Assembly (NCBI GenBank): GCA_036365515.1
Contig: CM070874.1
Location: 210,856,297-210,920,296, forward strand
Direction of reading: 5' to 3'
DNA length: 64,000 nucleotides
Source: Torymus aiolomorphi
Taxonomy: Eukaryota > Arthropoda > Insecta > Hymenoptera > Torymidae
A program made the position numbers and the translations under genes. The notes beneath the pieces are model-generated. The model was given only the letters and a program-made list of their open reading frames with translations, was not told where the DNA came from and made no database searches. Positions 1 through 12,530 of the stretch are shown here, in pieces (positions within the stretch are counted from its first letter, which is position 1; the number at the start of each line of letters is the position of its first letter).

Positions 1-1287
1 TGTACATTTTCTGGGTCAATTTCTTTTTCGATGTCGCGGTATTGCTTATATTTATAGTAACGAAAGAAATCGAATCAACGTCGATTAATTCCAATTTGCA
101 CGCGTAAAGAAGGCCCAGTCGTTCCTTTGTCACGCACTCAGCTCGACAGCCATTCTAGCCCTGGCGCTTTCTCTTCATGATAATCACAAGACACTCGCTA
201 TACCCTCGAACAAGCATCGCGAGATTTGCTAAGTGGTAGAGCGCTCCGCACTTTTTATGCTACTAATTCATCTTTAATATTTAGTCTGTCCTCTCCACCC
301 AGGTAACACCTTTGTTAAAAAAAAAATATACGGTGCGTTACACGGGAGGAAATGCCATTTGAAACGCGTGCTGATCACGTAACCCTCACTACATGTTGCC
401 TATTTTCTCCCCTTGTTGCACAAATTGATTTGCGAAACTATACACAAATTATTGACTCTTCCAAATAGTCTTTTGGTTATTGTTTATAACACAAATTGTT
501 CTCTTATTCATATTTTTGATAATCGGGAAATATAATTATTTTTGTAAAAAAGAGGCCTTTCCCGGGGATCCGCTAGAAACGCTTTACATTAATAGTGGAG
601 ATGTTTTCATAGGATATGCAGGACAATGTCTTTTACAACTGCACTGCTTTGATTATATGCATATGTATATTTTACAGTTTGATAATATATATGCAGGTAT
701 CCACTATATGTGCTGGAATTCCTAAAGAACAACATTTGAGTTTGATTGAAGTGCTAAGTTTGATTTTTATTGTGCTTCAGCTTTATTGATACATGCTGTG
801 TCTCCACTTTTTATAATCTCCGAAACCAAATTTGTCTAGTAAATTTTTAACTCAAGTGTATTCTCAATAAAATGAGACGTGTCCTCGCAAGTCTATTAGG
901 ACAACTATACATTAAACATTGAACTACAAAATTGCATTTTGGGGATCATTCAATTTACAAATGGTTTATGTTAGTTGATTTTAGTTATTGTCGCGGAAAG
1001 CAATATTTTTAGTAAACACAGGATATCCTCGCAAGTTTCTACAAGATACTGTACATTCATTGTGGATATATTTTTGTACATTTTCTGGGTCAATTTCTTT
1101 TACGATGTCGGTGCATTGTTTATATTTATAGTAATGAAAGAAATCGAATCAGCGACGATTAATTCCAATTTTCACGCGTAAAGAAGGCTCAGTCGTTCCT
1201 ATCTCATGAACTCAGCTAGACCGCCATTCTACTCCTGGTGCATACTTTTCGTGATAATCACAAGACACTCGCTATACCCTCAAGCAA

Positions 1288-1373
1288 GCATCGCGACATT
1301 TGCTAAGTGGTAGAGTGCAGGCCTAGAAACCCCATTGGATTTTTAACTGTCTTCTGAACGTTAGGGAGTCCTG
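1288..1373 (+). other. tRNA-like segment (A-box-like) in long Sat-A units
   Basis: Long Sat-A units carry GCATCGCGACATTTGCTA followed directly by AGTGGTAGAGTGC. The block TTGCTAAGTGGTAGAG strongly resembles the D-arm and A box of a tRNA. About 40 bases on, GTTAGGGAGTCC is a poor match to a B box (GGTTCGANTCC). No acceptor stem closes, so this is not a functional tRNA. It could be a decayed tRNA-derived SINE head captured by the satellite, or chance. The same segment recurs in the other long units (for example from 6913) and is truncated at its 3' side in the short units. Confidence 0.25.
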
Positions 1374-4300
1374 TTCTCCGCACTTTTTATGCTAGTAATT
1401 CATCTTTATTATTTAGTATGTCCTCTCCGCCGAGGTAACACCTTTGTTAAAAAAAAATATACGGCGCGTTACACGGGAGGAAATGCCATTTGAGACTCGT
1501 GCTAAACACGTCAACCTCACTACATGTTGCCTATTTTCTCCCCTTGTTGCACAAATTGATTCGCGAAACTATACACTAACTATTGACCGTTCCAAATAGT
1601 CTTTTGGGTATTGTTTATAACACAAATTGTTATCTTATTCATATTTTTGATAATCGGGAAATATAATTATTTTCGTAAAAAACAGGCTCTTCCCGGGAAA
1701 CCGCTAGTAACGCTTTACTTTAATCGTGGAGATGTTTTCGTAGGATATGGGGGACAATGTCTTTTACAACTGCACTGCTTTGATTATATGCATATGTATA
1801 TTTTACAGTTTGATAATGTATATGCAGAATCCCACTATATACGTTGGAATTCCTAAAGTTCAACGTTTGGTTTGATTGAAGTGTTAAGTTTGATTTTTAT
1901 TGTGCTTCAACTTTATTGATACATGCTGTGTCTCCACTTTTTATAATCTCCGAAACCAAATTTGTCTAGTAAATTTTTAACTGAAGTGTATTCTCAATAA
2001 TATGAGACGTGTCCTCGCAAGTCTATTAGGACAACTATACATTAAACATTGAAATATAAAATTGCATTTTGGGGATCATTCAATTTACAAATGGTATATG
2101 TTAGTTGATTTTAATTATTGTCGCGGAAACCAATATTTTTAGTAAACACAGGATGTCCTCGCAAGTTCCTACAAGATACTGTACATTCATTGTGGATATA
2201 TTTTTGTATATTTTCTGGGTCAATTTCTTTTACGATGTCAGTGTATTGTTTATATTTATAGTAATGAAAGAAATCGAATCAGCGACGATTAATTCCAATT
2301 TTCACGCGTAAAGAAGGCCCAGTCGTTCCTTTGTCACGCACTCAGCTCGACAGCCATTCTAGCCCAGGCGCATTCTCTTCATGATAATCACAAGACACTC
2401 GCTATACCCTCGAGCAAGCATCGCGACATTTGCTAAGTAGTAGAGTGCATTTTGGGGATCATTCAATTTACGAATGGTTTCTGTAAGTTGATTTTAATTA
2501 TCTGTACGGAAACCAATATTTTTAGTAAACACAGGATGTCCTCGCAAGTTCCTACAAGATACTGTATATTCATTGTGAATATATTTTTGTACATTTTCTG
2601 GGTCATTTTCTTTTACGATGTCCGTGTATTGTTTATATTTATAGTAATGAAAGAAATCGAATCAGCGACGATTAATTCAAATTTTCACGCGTAAAGAAGG
2701 CCCAGTCGTTCCTTTGTCACGCACTCAGGTCGACCGTCATTCTAGCCCTGGCGCATTCTCTTGCTATACCCTCGAGCAAGCATCGCGACATTTGCTAAGT
2801 AGTAGAGTGCATTTTGGGGATCATTCAATTAACGAATGGTTTATGTTAGTTGATTTTAATTATTGTCGCAGAAACCAATATTTTTAGTAAACACAGGATG
2901 TCCTCGCAAATTCCTATTAGATACAGTACATTCATTGTGGATATATTTTTGTACATTTTCTGGGTCAATTTCTTTTACGATGTCGGTGTATTGTTTATAT
3001 TTATAGTAATGAAAGAAATCGAATCAGCCACGATTAATTCCAATTTTCACGCGTAAAGAAGGCCGAGTCGTTCCTTTGTCACGCACTCAGCTCGACAGCG
3101 ATTGTAGCCCTGGCGCTTTCTCTTCATGATAATCACAAGACACTCGCTATACCCTCAAGCAAGCATCGCGACATATGCTAAATGGCAGAGTGCAGGCCTA
3201 GAAACCCCGTAGGCTTTTTAACCGTCTTCTGAACGTTAGGCAGTCCTGTTCCCCGCACTTTTTATGCTACTAATTCATCATTATTATTTATTTCTGTCCT
3301 CTCCACCCAGGTAAGAACTTTGTTAAAAAAAAATATACGGTGCGTTACACGGGAGGAAATGCCATTTGAAACTCGTGTTGAACACGTCAACCTCACTACA
3401 TGTTGCCTATTTTCATCCCTTGTTGCACAAATTGATTCGCGAAACTATACACTAACTATTGATCCTTCCAAATAGTCTTTTGGGTATTGTTTATTACACA
3501 AATTGTTCTCTTATTCATATTTTTGATAATCGGGAAATATAATTATTTTTGTAAGAAACAGGCTCTTCCTGGGAATCCGCTAGTAACGCTTTACATTAAT
3601 CGCGGAGATGTTTTCATAGGATATGGGGGAAAATGTCTTTTACGACTGCGCCGCTTTGATTATATGCATATGTATATTTTACAGTTTGATAATATATATG
3701 CAGGTTTCCACCATATACGCTGGAATTCCTAAAGAACAACCTTTGAGTTTCATTGAAGTGCTAAGTTTGATTTGTATTGTGCTTCAGCTTTATTGATACA
3801 TGCTGTGTCTGCACTTTTTATAATCTCCAAAACCAAATTTGCCTAGTAAATTTTTAACTCAAGTGTTTTCTCAATAAAATGAGACGTGTCCTCGCGACCC
3901 TATTAGGACCACTATATAGTAAACATTGAACTATAAAATTGCATTTTGGGGATCATTCAATTTACGAATGGTTTCTGTTAGTTGATTTTAATTAATGTCG
4001 TGGAAACCAATATTTTCAGTAAACACAGGATGTCCTCGCAAGTTCCTACAAGATACTGTAGATTCATTGTGGATATATTTTTGTACATTTTCTGGGTCAA
4101 TTTCTTTTACGATGTCGGTGAATTGTTTATATTTATAGTAATGAAAGATATCGAATCAGCAACGATTAATTCCAATTTTCACGCGTAAAGAAGGCCCAGT
4201 CGTTCCTTTGTCACGCACTCAGCTCGACAGCCATTCTAGCCCAGGCGCATTCTCTTCATGATAATCACAAGACACTCGCTATACCCTCGAGCAAGCATCG

Positions 4301-7300
4301 CGATATTTGCTAAGTAGTAGAGTGCATTTTGGGGATCATTCAATTTACGAATGGTTTCTGTAAGTTGATTTTAATTATCTGTACGGAAACCAATATTTTT
4401 AGTAAACTCAGGATGTCCTCGCAAGTTCCTACAAGATACTGCACATTCATTGTGAATATATTTTTGTACATTTTCTGGGTCATTTTCATTTACGATGTCC
4501 GTGTATTGTTTATATTTATAGTAATGAAAGAAATCGAATCAGCGACGATTAATTCAAATTTTCACGCGTAAAGAAGGCCCAGTCGTTCCTTTATCACGCA
4601 CTCAGGTCGACCGTCATTCTAGCCCTGGCGCATTCTCTTGCTATACCCTCGAGCAAGCATCGCGACATTTGCTAAGTAGTAGAGTGCATTTTGGGGATCA
4701 TTCAATTTACGAATGGTTTATGTTAGTTGATTTTAATTATTGTCGCGGAAACCAATATTTTTAGTAAACACAGGATGTCCTCGCAAGTTCCTACAAGATA
4801 CTGTAGATTCATTGTGGTTATATTTTTGTACATTTTCTGGGTCAATTTCTTTTACGATGTCGGTGAATTGTTTATATTTATAGTAATGAAAGAAATCGAA
4901 TCAGCAACGATTAATTCCAATTTTCACGCGTAAAGAAGGCCCAGTCGTTCCTTTGTCACGCACTCAGCTCGACAGCCATTCTAGCCCAGGCGCATTCTCT
5001 TCATGATAATCACAAGGCACTCGCTATACCCTCGAGCAAGCATCGCGACATTTGCTAAGTAGTAGAGTGCATTTTGGGGATCATTCAATTTACGAATGGT
5101 TTCTGTAAGTTGATTTTAATTATCTGTACGGAAACCAATATTTTTAGTAAACACAGGATGTCCTCGCAAGTTCCTACAAGATACGTTACATTCATTGTGA
5201 ATATATTTTTGTACATTTTCTGGGTCATTTTCATTTACGATGTCCGTGTATTGTTTATATTTATAGTAATGAAAGAAATCGAATCAGCGACGATTAATTC
5301 AAATTTTCACGCGTATAGAAGGCGCAGTCGTTCCTTTGTCACGCACTCAGGTCGACCGTCATTCTAGCCCTGACGCATTCTCTTGCTATACCCTCGAGCA
5401 AGCATCGCGACATTTGCTAAGAGTAGAGTGCATTTTGGGGATCATTCAATTTACGAATGGTTTATGTTAGTTGATTTTAATTATTGTCGCGGAAACCAAT
5501 ATTTTTAGTAAACACAGGATGTCCTCGCAAGTTCCTATTAGATACAGTACATTCATTGTGGATATATTTTTGTACATTTTCTGGGTCAATTTCTTTTACG
5601 ATGTCGGTGTATTGTTTATATTTATAGTAATGAAAGAAATCGAATCAGCCACGATTAATTCCAATTTTCACGCGAAAAGAAGGCCCAGTCGTTCCTTTGT
5701 CACGCACTCAGCTCGACAGCCATTGTAGCCCTGGCGCTTTCTCTTCATGATAATCACAAGACACTCGCTATACCCTCAAGCAAGCATCGCGACATATGCT
5801 AACTGGCAGAGTGCAGGCCTAGAGACCCCGTAGGCTTTTTAACCGTCTTCTGAACGTTAGGCAGTCCTGTTCCCCGCACCTTTTATGCTACTAATTCATC
5901 ATTATTATTTAGTCTGTCCTCTCCACCCAGGTAAGAACTTTGTTAAAAAAAATATACGGTGCGTTACACGGGAGGAAATGCCATTTGAAACTCGTGTTGA
6001 ACACGTCAACCTCACTACATGTTGCCTATTTTCATCCCTTGTTGCACAAATTGATTCTCGAAACTATACACTAACTATTGACCCTTCCAAATAGTCTTTT
6101 GGGTATTGTTTATTACACAAATTGTTCTCTTATTCATATTTTTGATAATCGGGAAATATAATTATTTTTGTAAGAAACAGCCTCTTCCTGGGGATCCGCT
6201 AGTAACGCTTTACATTAATCGTGGAGATGTTTTCATAGGATATGGGGGAAAATGTCTTTTACAACTGCGCTGCTTTGATTATATGCATATGTATATTTTA
6301 CAGTTTGATAATATATATGCGGGTTTCCACTATATAGGCTGGAATTCCTAAAGAACAACCTTTGAGTTTGATTCAAGTGCTAAGTTTGATTTGTATTGTG
6401 CTTCAGCTTTATTGATACATGCTGTGTCTCCACTTTTTATAATCTCCAAAACCAAATTTGCCTAGTAAATTTTTAACTCAAGTGTTTTCTCAATAAAATG
6501 AGACGTGACCTCGCGAGCCTATTAGGACCACTATATATTAAACATTGAACTATAAAATTGCATTTTGGGGATCATTCAATTTACGAATGGTTTCTGTTAG
6601 TTGATTTGAATTAATGTCGTGGAAACCAATAGTTTCAGTAAACACAGGATGTCCTCGCAAGTTCCTACAAGATACTGTACATTCATTGTGGATATATTTT
6701 TGTACATTTTCTGGGTCAATTTCTTTTACGATGTCGAAGAATTGTTTATATTTATAGTAATGAAAGAAATCGAATCAGCGACGATTAATTCCAATTTTCA
6801 CGCGTAAAGAAGGCTCAGTCGTTCCTATCTCATGAAATCAGTTCGACCGCCATTCTACTCCTGGTGCATACTCTTCGTGATAATCACAAGACACTCGCTA
6901 TACCCCCAAGCAAGCATCGCGACATTTGCTAAGTGGTAGAGTGCAGGCCTAGAAACCCCGTTGGCTTCTTAACTGTCTTCTGAACGTTAGCGAGTCCTGC
7001 TCTCCGCCCTTTTTATGCTACTAATTCATCTTTATTATTTAGTATGTCCTCTCCACCGAGGTAACACCTTTGTTAAAAAAAAATATACGGTGCGTTACAC
7101 GGGAGGAAATGCCATTTGAGACTCGTGCTGAACACGTCAACCTCACTACATGTTGCCTATTTTCTCCCCTTGTTGCACAAATTGATTCGCGAAACTATAC
7201 ACTAACTATTGACCCTTCCAAATAGTCTTTTGGGTAATGTTTATAACACAAATTGTTCTCTTATTCATATTTTTGATAATCGGCAAGTATAATTATTTTT

Positions 7301-7895
7301 GTAAAGAACAGGCTCTTCCCGGGGAACCGCTAGTAACGCTTTACTTTAATCGTGGAGATGTTTTCGTAGGATATGGGGGACAATGTCTTTTACAACTGCA
7401 CTGCTTTGATTATATGCATATGTATATTTTACAGTTTCATAATGTATATGCAGGTTCCCACTATATACGTTGGAATTCCTTAAGATCAACCTTTGGTTTG
7501 ATTGAAGTGTTAAGTTTGATTTTTATTGTGCTTCAGCTTTATTGATACATGCTGTGTCTCCACTTTTTATAATCTCCGAAACCAAATTTGTCTAGTAAAC
7601 TTTTAACTGAAGTGTATTCCCAATAAAATGAGACGTGTCCTCGCAAGTCTATTAGGACAACTATACATTAAACATTGAACTATAAAATTGCATTTTGGGG
7701 ATCATTCAATTTACGAATGGTTTATGTTAGTTGATTTTAATTATTGTCGCGGAAACCAATATTTTTAGTAAACACAGGATGTCCTCGCAAGTTCCTATTA
7801 GATACAGTACATTCATTGTGGATATATTTTTGTACATTTTCTGGGTCAATTTCTTTTACGATGTCGGCGTATTGTTTATATTTATAGTAATGAAA

Positions 7896-8117
7896 GAAAT
7901 CGAATCAGCGACGATTAATTCCAATTTTCACGCGTAAAGAAGGCACAGTTGTTCGTTTGTCACGCACTCAGCTCGACAGCCATTCTAGCCCTGGCGCTAT
8001 CTCTTCGAAATCGAATCAGCCACGATTAATTCCAATTTTCACGCGTAAAGAAGGCCCAGTCGTTCCTTTGTCACGCACTCAGCTCGACAGCCATTCTAGC
8101 CCTGGCGCTATGTCTTC
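7896..8117. repeat. 111-bp local tandem duplication inside Sat-A
   Basis: The segment beginning GAAATCGAATCAGC at 7896 is repeated from 8007. It accounts for the last measured Sat-A unit being 1241 bp instead of about 1130. The two copies differ at several positions, so it is not a fresh duplication. Confidence 0.85.
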
Positions 8118-9175
8118 ATGATAATCACAAGACACTCGCTATACGCTCAAGCAAGCATCGCGATATTTGCTAAGTGGTAGAGTGCAGGCCTAGAAACCCA
8201 GTTGGCTTTTTAACCGTCTTCTGAACGTTAGGGAGTCCTGTTCTCCTCATTTTTTATGCTACTAATTCATCTTTATTATTTAGTCTGTCCTCTCCAGCCA
8301 GGTAACACCTTTGTTAAAAAAAAATATACGGTGCGTTACACGGGAGGAAATGCCATTTGAAACACGTGCTGAACACGTCAACCTCACTACATGTTGCCTA
8401 TTTTCTCCCCTTGTTGCACAAATTTATTCGCGAAACTAAACACTAACTATTGACCCTTCCAAATAGCCTTTTAGGTATTGTTTATAACACAAATTGTTCT
8501 CTTATTCATATTTTTGATAATCGGGAAATATACTTATTTTTGTAAAAAAACAGGCTCTTCCCGGGGTCCGCTAGTAACGCTTTACATTAATCGTGGAGAT
8601 GTCTTCATAGGATATGGAGGACAATATCTTTTACAACTGCACTGCTTTGATTATATGTAGATGTATATTTCACAGTTTGATAATATATATGCAGATACCC
8701 ACTATATACGCTGGAATTCCTAATGATCAACCTTTGCTTTGATTGAAGTGTTAAGTTTGATTTTTATTGTGCTTCAGCTTTATTGATACCTGATGTGTCT
8801 CCACTTTTTATAATCTCCGAAACCAAATTTGTCTAGTAAATTTTTAACTGAAGTGTATTCTTAATAAAATGAGACGTGTCCTCGCAAGTCTATTAGGACA
8901 ACTATACATTAAACATTGAACTATAAAATTGCATTTTGGAGATCATTCAATTTACGAATGGTTTCTGTTAGTTGATTTCAATTATTTACATTCATTGTGT
9001 ATATATTTTTGTACATTTTCAATGAAAGAAATCGAATCAGCGGCGATTAATTCCAATTTTAACACGTAAAGAAGGCCCAGTCGTTCCTTTGTCACGCACT
9101 CAGCTCGACCGCCATTCTAGCCCTGGCGCATACTCTTCATGATAATCACAAGACACTCGCTGTACTCTCCAGCAA

Positions 9176-9358
9176 CCCGTGTAAAACAAGGCAAGGTACC
9201 CGTGTAGTCTGGCACTGGTCTGGTAGTGGTCTGGCTAAATAAGTCTGGCTGAAGTATGGCTTTAGTCTGGCTGCGGCCACTATGCCAGACTTGTGATTTT
9301 ACTCTTAAATAAGTCTGGCAAAAGTGCCAGACTTTTAGCCAGATTTTGACAACCGCGC
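9176..9358. repeat. island of short TCTGGC repeats in both orientations, with two hairpins
   Basis: Sat-A stops after AGCAA and a sequence starting CCCGTGTAAAACAAGG begins. It holds about six copies of AGTCTGGC-type octamers on one strand and three on the other. Two stems are clean: AGTCTGGC at 9264-9271 pairs with GCCAGACT at 9284-9291, and AGTCTGGCA at 9312-9320 pairs perfectly with TGCCAGACT at 9325-9333 across a four-base loop. The right edge, near the start of Sat-B, is GC-rich and not sharply defined. It resembles the other decamer islands listed further on. Confidence 0.7.
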
Positions 9359-9608
9359 GTGGCCCGCCGATGCGCAGTGGGCTTTTTTTCAAATTTTCTG
9401 TCATGCCTCGAAAATTCTTCAAATATATTTTTTCATCGAAATACAATGCATTCGAGAGAAAAACCGTCGCTGACATTTTATTACATGATTTTCCATGACA
9501 TTACTCTTTGTGTACTCGAAAATATGTTCATATATATTTATACAAAAAAAATTGATATCCATCCTTAATTTGTTTCAAGTTTTCTATTATGTCCCCAAAA
9601 TTATTTAT

Positions 9609-10959
9609 CTATATTTTTTCATCGAAATGCAATCGAGAGCAAAACCGTCTCTGATATTTTCTTAAAAAAGTATGACATTTGATTCTATAGTTGTACAAGT
9701 TAACTTCTGAGGACACGCTGGGCCTTGTTTGACTAAATATGACAATTTTGGATAATTGATTTTTCATTATATTACTCTTTGTGTCCTCAAAACTATACTC
9801 ATGCATGTTTATACAAAACTCTATTATCCACCTACTTTTTTTCAAATTTTCTGCCATGTCTCGAAAATTCTTCAAATATATTTTTTCATCGAAATACAAT
9901 GCATTCGAGAGAAAAACCGTGGCTGACATTTTATTACAAAGTGTGATTAATTAATGTGTAGTTGCATAAATTAACTTCTGAGGACACTCTACGTCTTGTT
10001 TCGCTAAATATGACAATTTTGGATACATGATTTTTCATGACAATACTCTTTGTGTACTCGAAAATATGCTCATATATATTTATACAAAAAAAATTGATAT
10101 CCATCCTTAATTTGTTTCAAGTTTTCTATTATGTCCCCAAAATTATTTAACTATATTTTTTCATCGAAATGCAATCGAGAGCAAAACCGTCTCTAATATT
10201 TTCTTAAAAAAGTATGACATTTGTTCTATAGTTGTACAAGTTAACTTCTGAGGACACCGTGGGCCTGGTTTCACTAAGCATGACAATTTTGGATAATTGA
10301 TTTTTCATTACATTACTCTTTGTGTCCTCGAAAATATGTTCATATATATTTATACAAAAAAATTGATATCCATCCTTAATTTTTTTCAAGTTTTCTATTA
10401 TGTCCCCAAAATTATTTAACTATATTTTTTCATCGAAATGCAATCGAGAGCAAAACCGTCTCTGATATTTTCTTAAAAAAGTATGACATTTGATCTATGG
10501 TTGTACAAGTTAACTTCTGAGGACACGCTGGGCCTTGTTTCACTAAATATGACAATTTTGGATAATTGATTTTTAATTACATTACTCTTTGTGTCCTCGA
10601 AAATATGTTCATATATATTTATACAAAAAAAATTGATATCCATCCTTAATTTGTTTCAAGTTTTCTATTATGTCCCCAAAATTATTTAACTATATTTTTT
10701 CATCGAAATGCAATCGAGAGCGAAACCGTCTCTGATATTTTCTTAAAAAAGTATGACATTTGTTCTATAGTTGTACAAGTTAACTTCTGAGGACACCGTG
10801 GGCCTGGTTTCACTAAATATGACAATTTTGGATAATTGATTTTTAATTACATTACTCTTTGTGTCCTCGAAAATATGTTCATATATATTTATACAAAAAA
10901 AATTTATATCCATCCTTAATTTGTTTCAAGTTTTCTATTATGTCCCCAAAATTATTTAA
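9609..10959. repeat. Sat-B higher-order repeat, copy 1 (five monomers, 1,351 bp)
   Basis: Comparison at an offset of 1,351 bp shows the block is repeated almost unchanged in the next 1,351 bp; I saw only a handful of differences (for example the base after GTTGCAT near 9966). Adjacent 270-bp monomers are much less alike, one being visibly distinct (the 9840-9990 type). This is the pattern of a higher-order repeat. Confidence 0.88.
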
Positions 10960-12310
10960 CTATATTTTGTCATCGAAATGCAATCGAGAGCAAAACCGTC
11001 TCTGATATTTTCTTAAAAAAGTATGACATTTGATTCTATAGTTGTACAAGTTAACTTCTGAGGACACGCTGGGCCTTGTTTGACTAAATATGACAATTTT
11101 GGATAATTGATTTTTCATTATATTACTCTTTGTGTCCTCAAAACTATACTCATGCATGTTTATACAAAACTCTATTATCCACCTACTTTTTTTCAAATTT
11201 TCTGCCATGTCTCGAAAATTCTTCAAATATATTTTTTCATCGAAATACAATGCATTCGAGAGAAAAACCGTGGCTGACATTTTATTACAAAGTGTGATTA
11301 ATTAATGTGTAGTTGCATCAATTAACTTCTGAGGACACTCTACGTCTTGTTTCGCTAAATATGACAATTTTGGATACATGATTTTTCATGACAATACTCT
11401 TTGTGTACTCGAAAATATGCTCATATATATTTATACAAAAAAAATTGATATCCATCCTTAATTTGTTTCAAGTTTTCTATTATGTCCCCAAAATTATTTA
11501 ACTATATTTTTTCATCGAAATGCAATCGAGAGCAAAACCGTCTCTAATATTTTCTTAAAAAAGTATGACATTTGTTCTATAGTTGTACAAGTTAACTTCT
11601 GAGGACACCGTGGGCCTGGTTTCACTAAGCATGACAATTTTGGATAATTGATTTTTCATTACATTACTCTTTGTGTCCTCGAAAATATGTTCATATATAT
11701 TTATACAAAAAAATTGATATCCATCCTTAATTTTTTTCAAGTTTTCTATTATGTCCCCAAAATTATTTAACTATATTTTTTCATCGAAATGCAATCGAGA
11801 GCAAAACCGTCTCTGATATTTTCTTAAAAAAGTATGACATTTGATCTATGGTTGTACAAGTTAACTTCTGAGGACACGCTGGGCCTTGTTTCACTAAATA
11901 TGACAATTTTGGATAATTGATTTTTAATTACATTACTCTTTGTGTCCTCGAAAATATGTTCATATATATTTATACAAAAAAAATTGATATCCATCCTTAA
12001 TTTGTTTCAAGTTTTCTATTATGTCCCCAAAATTATTTAACTATATTTTTTCATCGAAATGCAATCGAGAGCGAAACCGTCTCTGATATTTTCTTAAAAA
12101 AGTATGACATTTGTTCTATAGTTGTACAAGTTAACTTCTGAGGACACCGTGGGCCTGGTTTCACTAAATATGACAATTTTGGATAATTGATTTTTAATTA
12201 CATTACTCTTTGTGTCCTCGAAAATATGTTCATATATATTTATACAAAAAAAATTTATATCCATCCTTAATTTGTTTCAAGTTTTCTATTATGTCCCCAA
12301 AATTATTTAA
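10960..12310. repeat. Sat-B higher-order repeat, copy 2
   Basis: Second near-identical 1,351-bp block. A third copy starts at about 12311 but decays after roughly 180 bp into the divergent edge of the array. Confidence 0.88.
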
Positions 12311-12530
12311 CTATATTTTGTCATCGAAATGCAATCGAGAGCAAAACCGTCTCTGATATTTTCTTAAAAAAGTATGACATTTGATCTATAGTTGTACAAG
12401 TTAACTTCTGAGGACACGCTGGGCCTTGTTTCACTAAATATGACAATTTTGGATAATTGATTTTTAATTACATTACTGTTGGTGTCCACAAAAGTGTACT
12501 CACGTATCTTTAAAAAAAATTGATATAGAT

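Larger units (their letters stand above)
1..9175. repeat. Sat-A satellite array, 1,131-bp higher-order unit with 383- and 362-bp deleted variants
   Basis: The window opens inside this array. Taking GCATTTTGG as a landmark, copies lie at 934, 2064, 2447, 2809, 3941, 4324, 4686, 5069, 5430, 6560, 7690 and 8931. The spacings are 1130, 383, 362, 1132, 383, 362, 383, 361, 1130, 1130 and 1241. Short units lack the roughly 750 bp between the GCTAAGTGGTAGAGTGC segment and the landmark; the two edges share GCA, so a microhomology deletion is likely. The 362-bp type also lacks about 21 bp. Similar 60-100-codon frames recur in each unit, but substitutions fall freely and one copy (8478) stops early, so I do not call them genes. 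Each unit holds one or two copies of the box GACTTGCGAGGACAC on the minus strand. The array ends where the TCTGGC island begins. Confidence 0.93.
9359..12530. repeat. Sat-B satellite array, 270-bp monomer
   Basis: The landmark TTAACTTCTG recurs at about 9700, 9971, 10241, 10510, 10780, 11051, 11322, 11592, 11861, 12131 and 12401, a period of 269-271 bp. Each monomer contains three spaced boxes of the GAGGACAC type: ACTTCTGAGGACAC on the plus strand, ATTTTCGAGGACAC on the minus strand (10321 onward), and AATTTTGGGGACATA on the minus strand (near 10400). They are about 78 to 111 bp apart, which hints at an ancestral unit of about 90 bp. The minus-strand open frames of 61-119 codons are repeat artefacts. 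Confidence 0.95.

Noticed and set aside
480..8660. Family of similar 60-100-codon proteins (beginning MFITQIV and MILIIVAE) repeated through Sat-A
   Set aside because: They recur with the satellite period, substitutions are mostly amino-acid changing, one copy is truncated, and no domain is recognisable. They follow from repetition of an open stretch.
9117..11740. Minus-strand frames of 61-119 codons in Sat-B
   Set aside because: Exact duplicates 1,351 bp apart because the DNA is duplicated; no motif.
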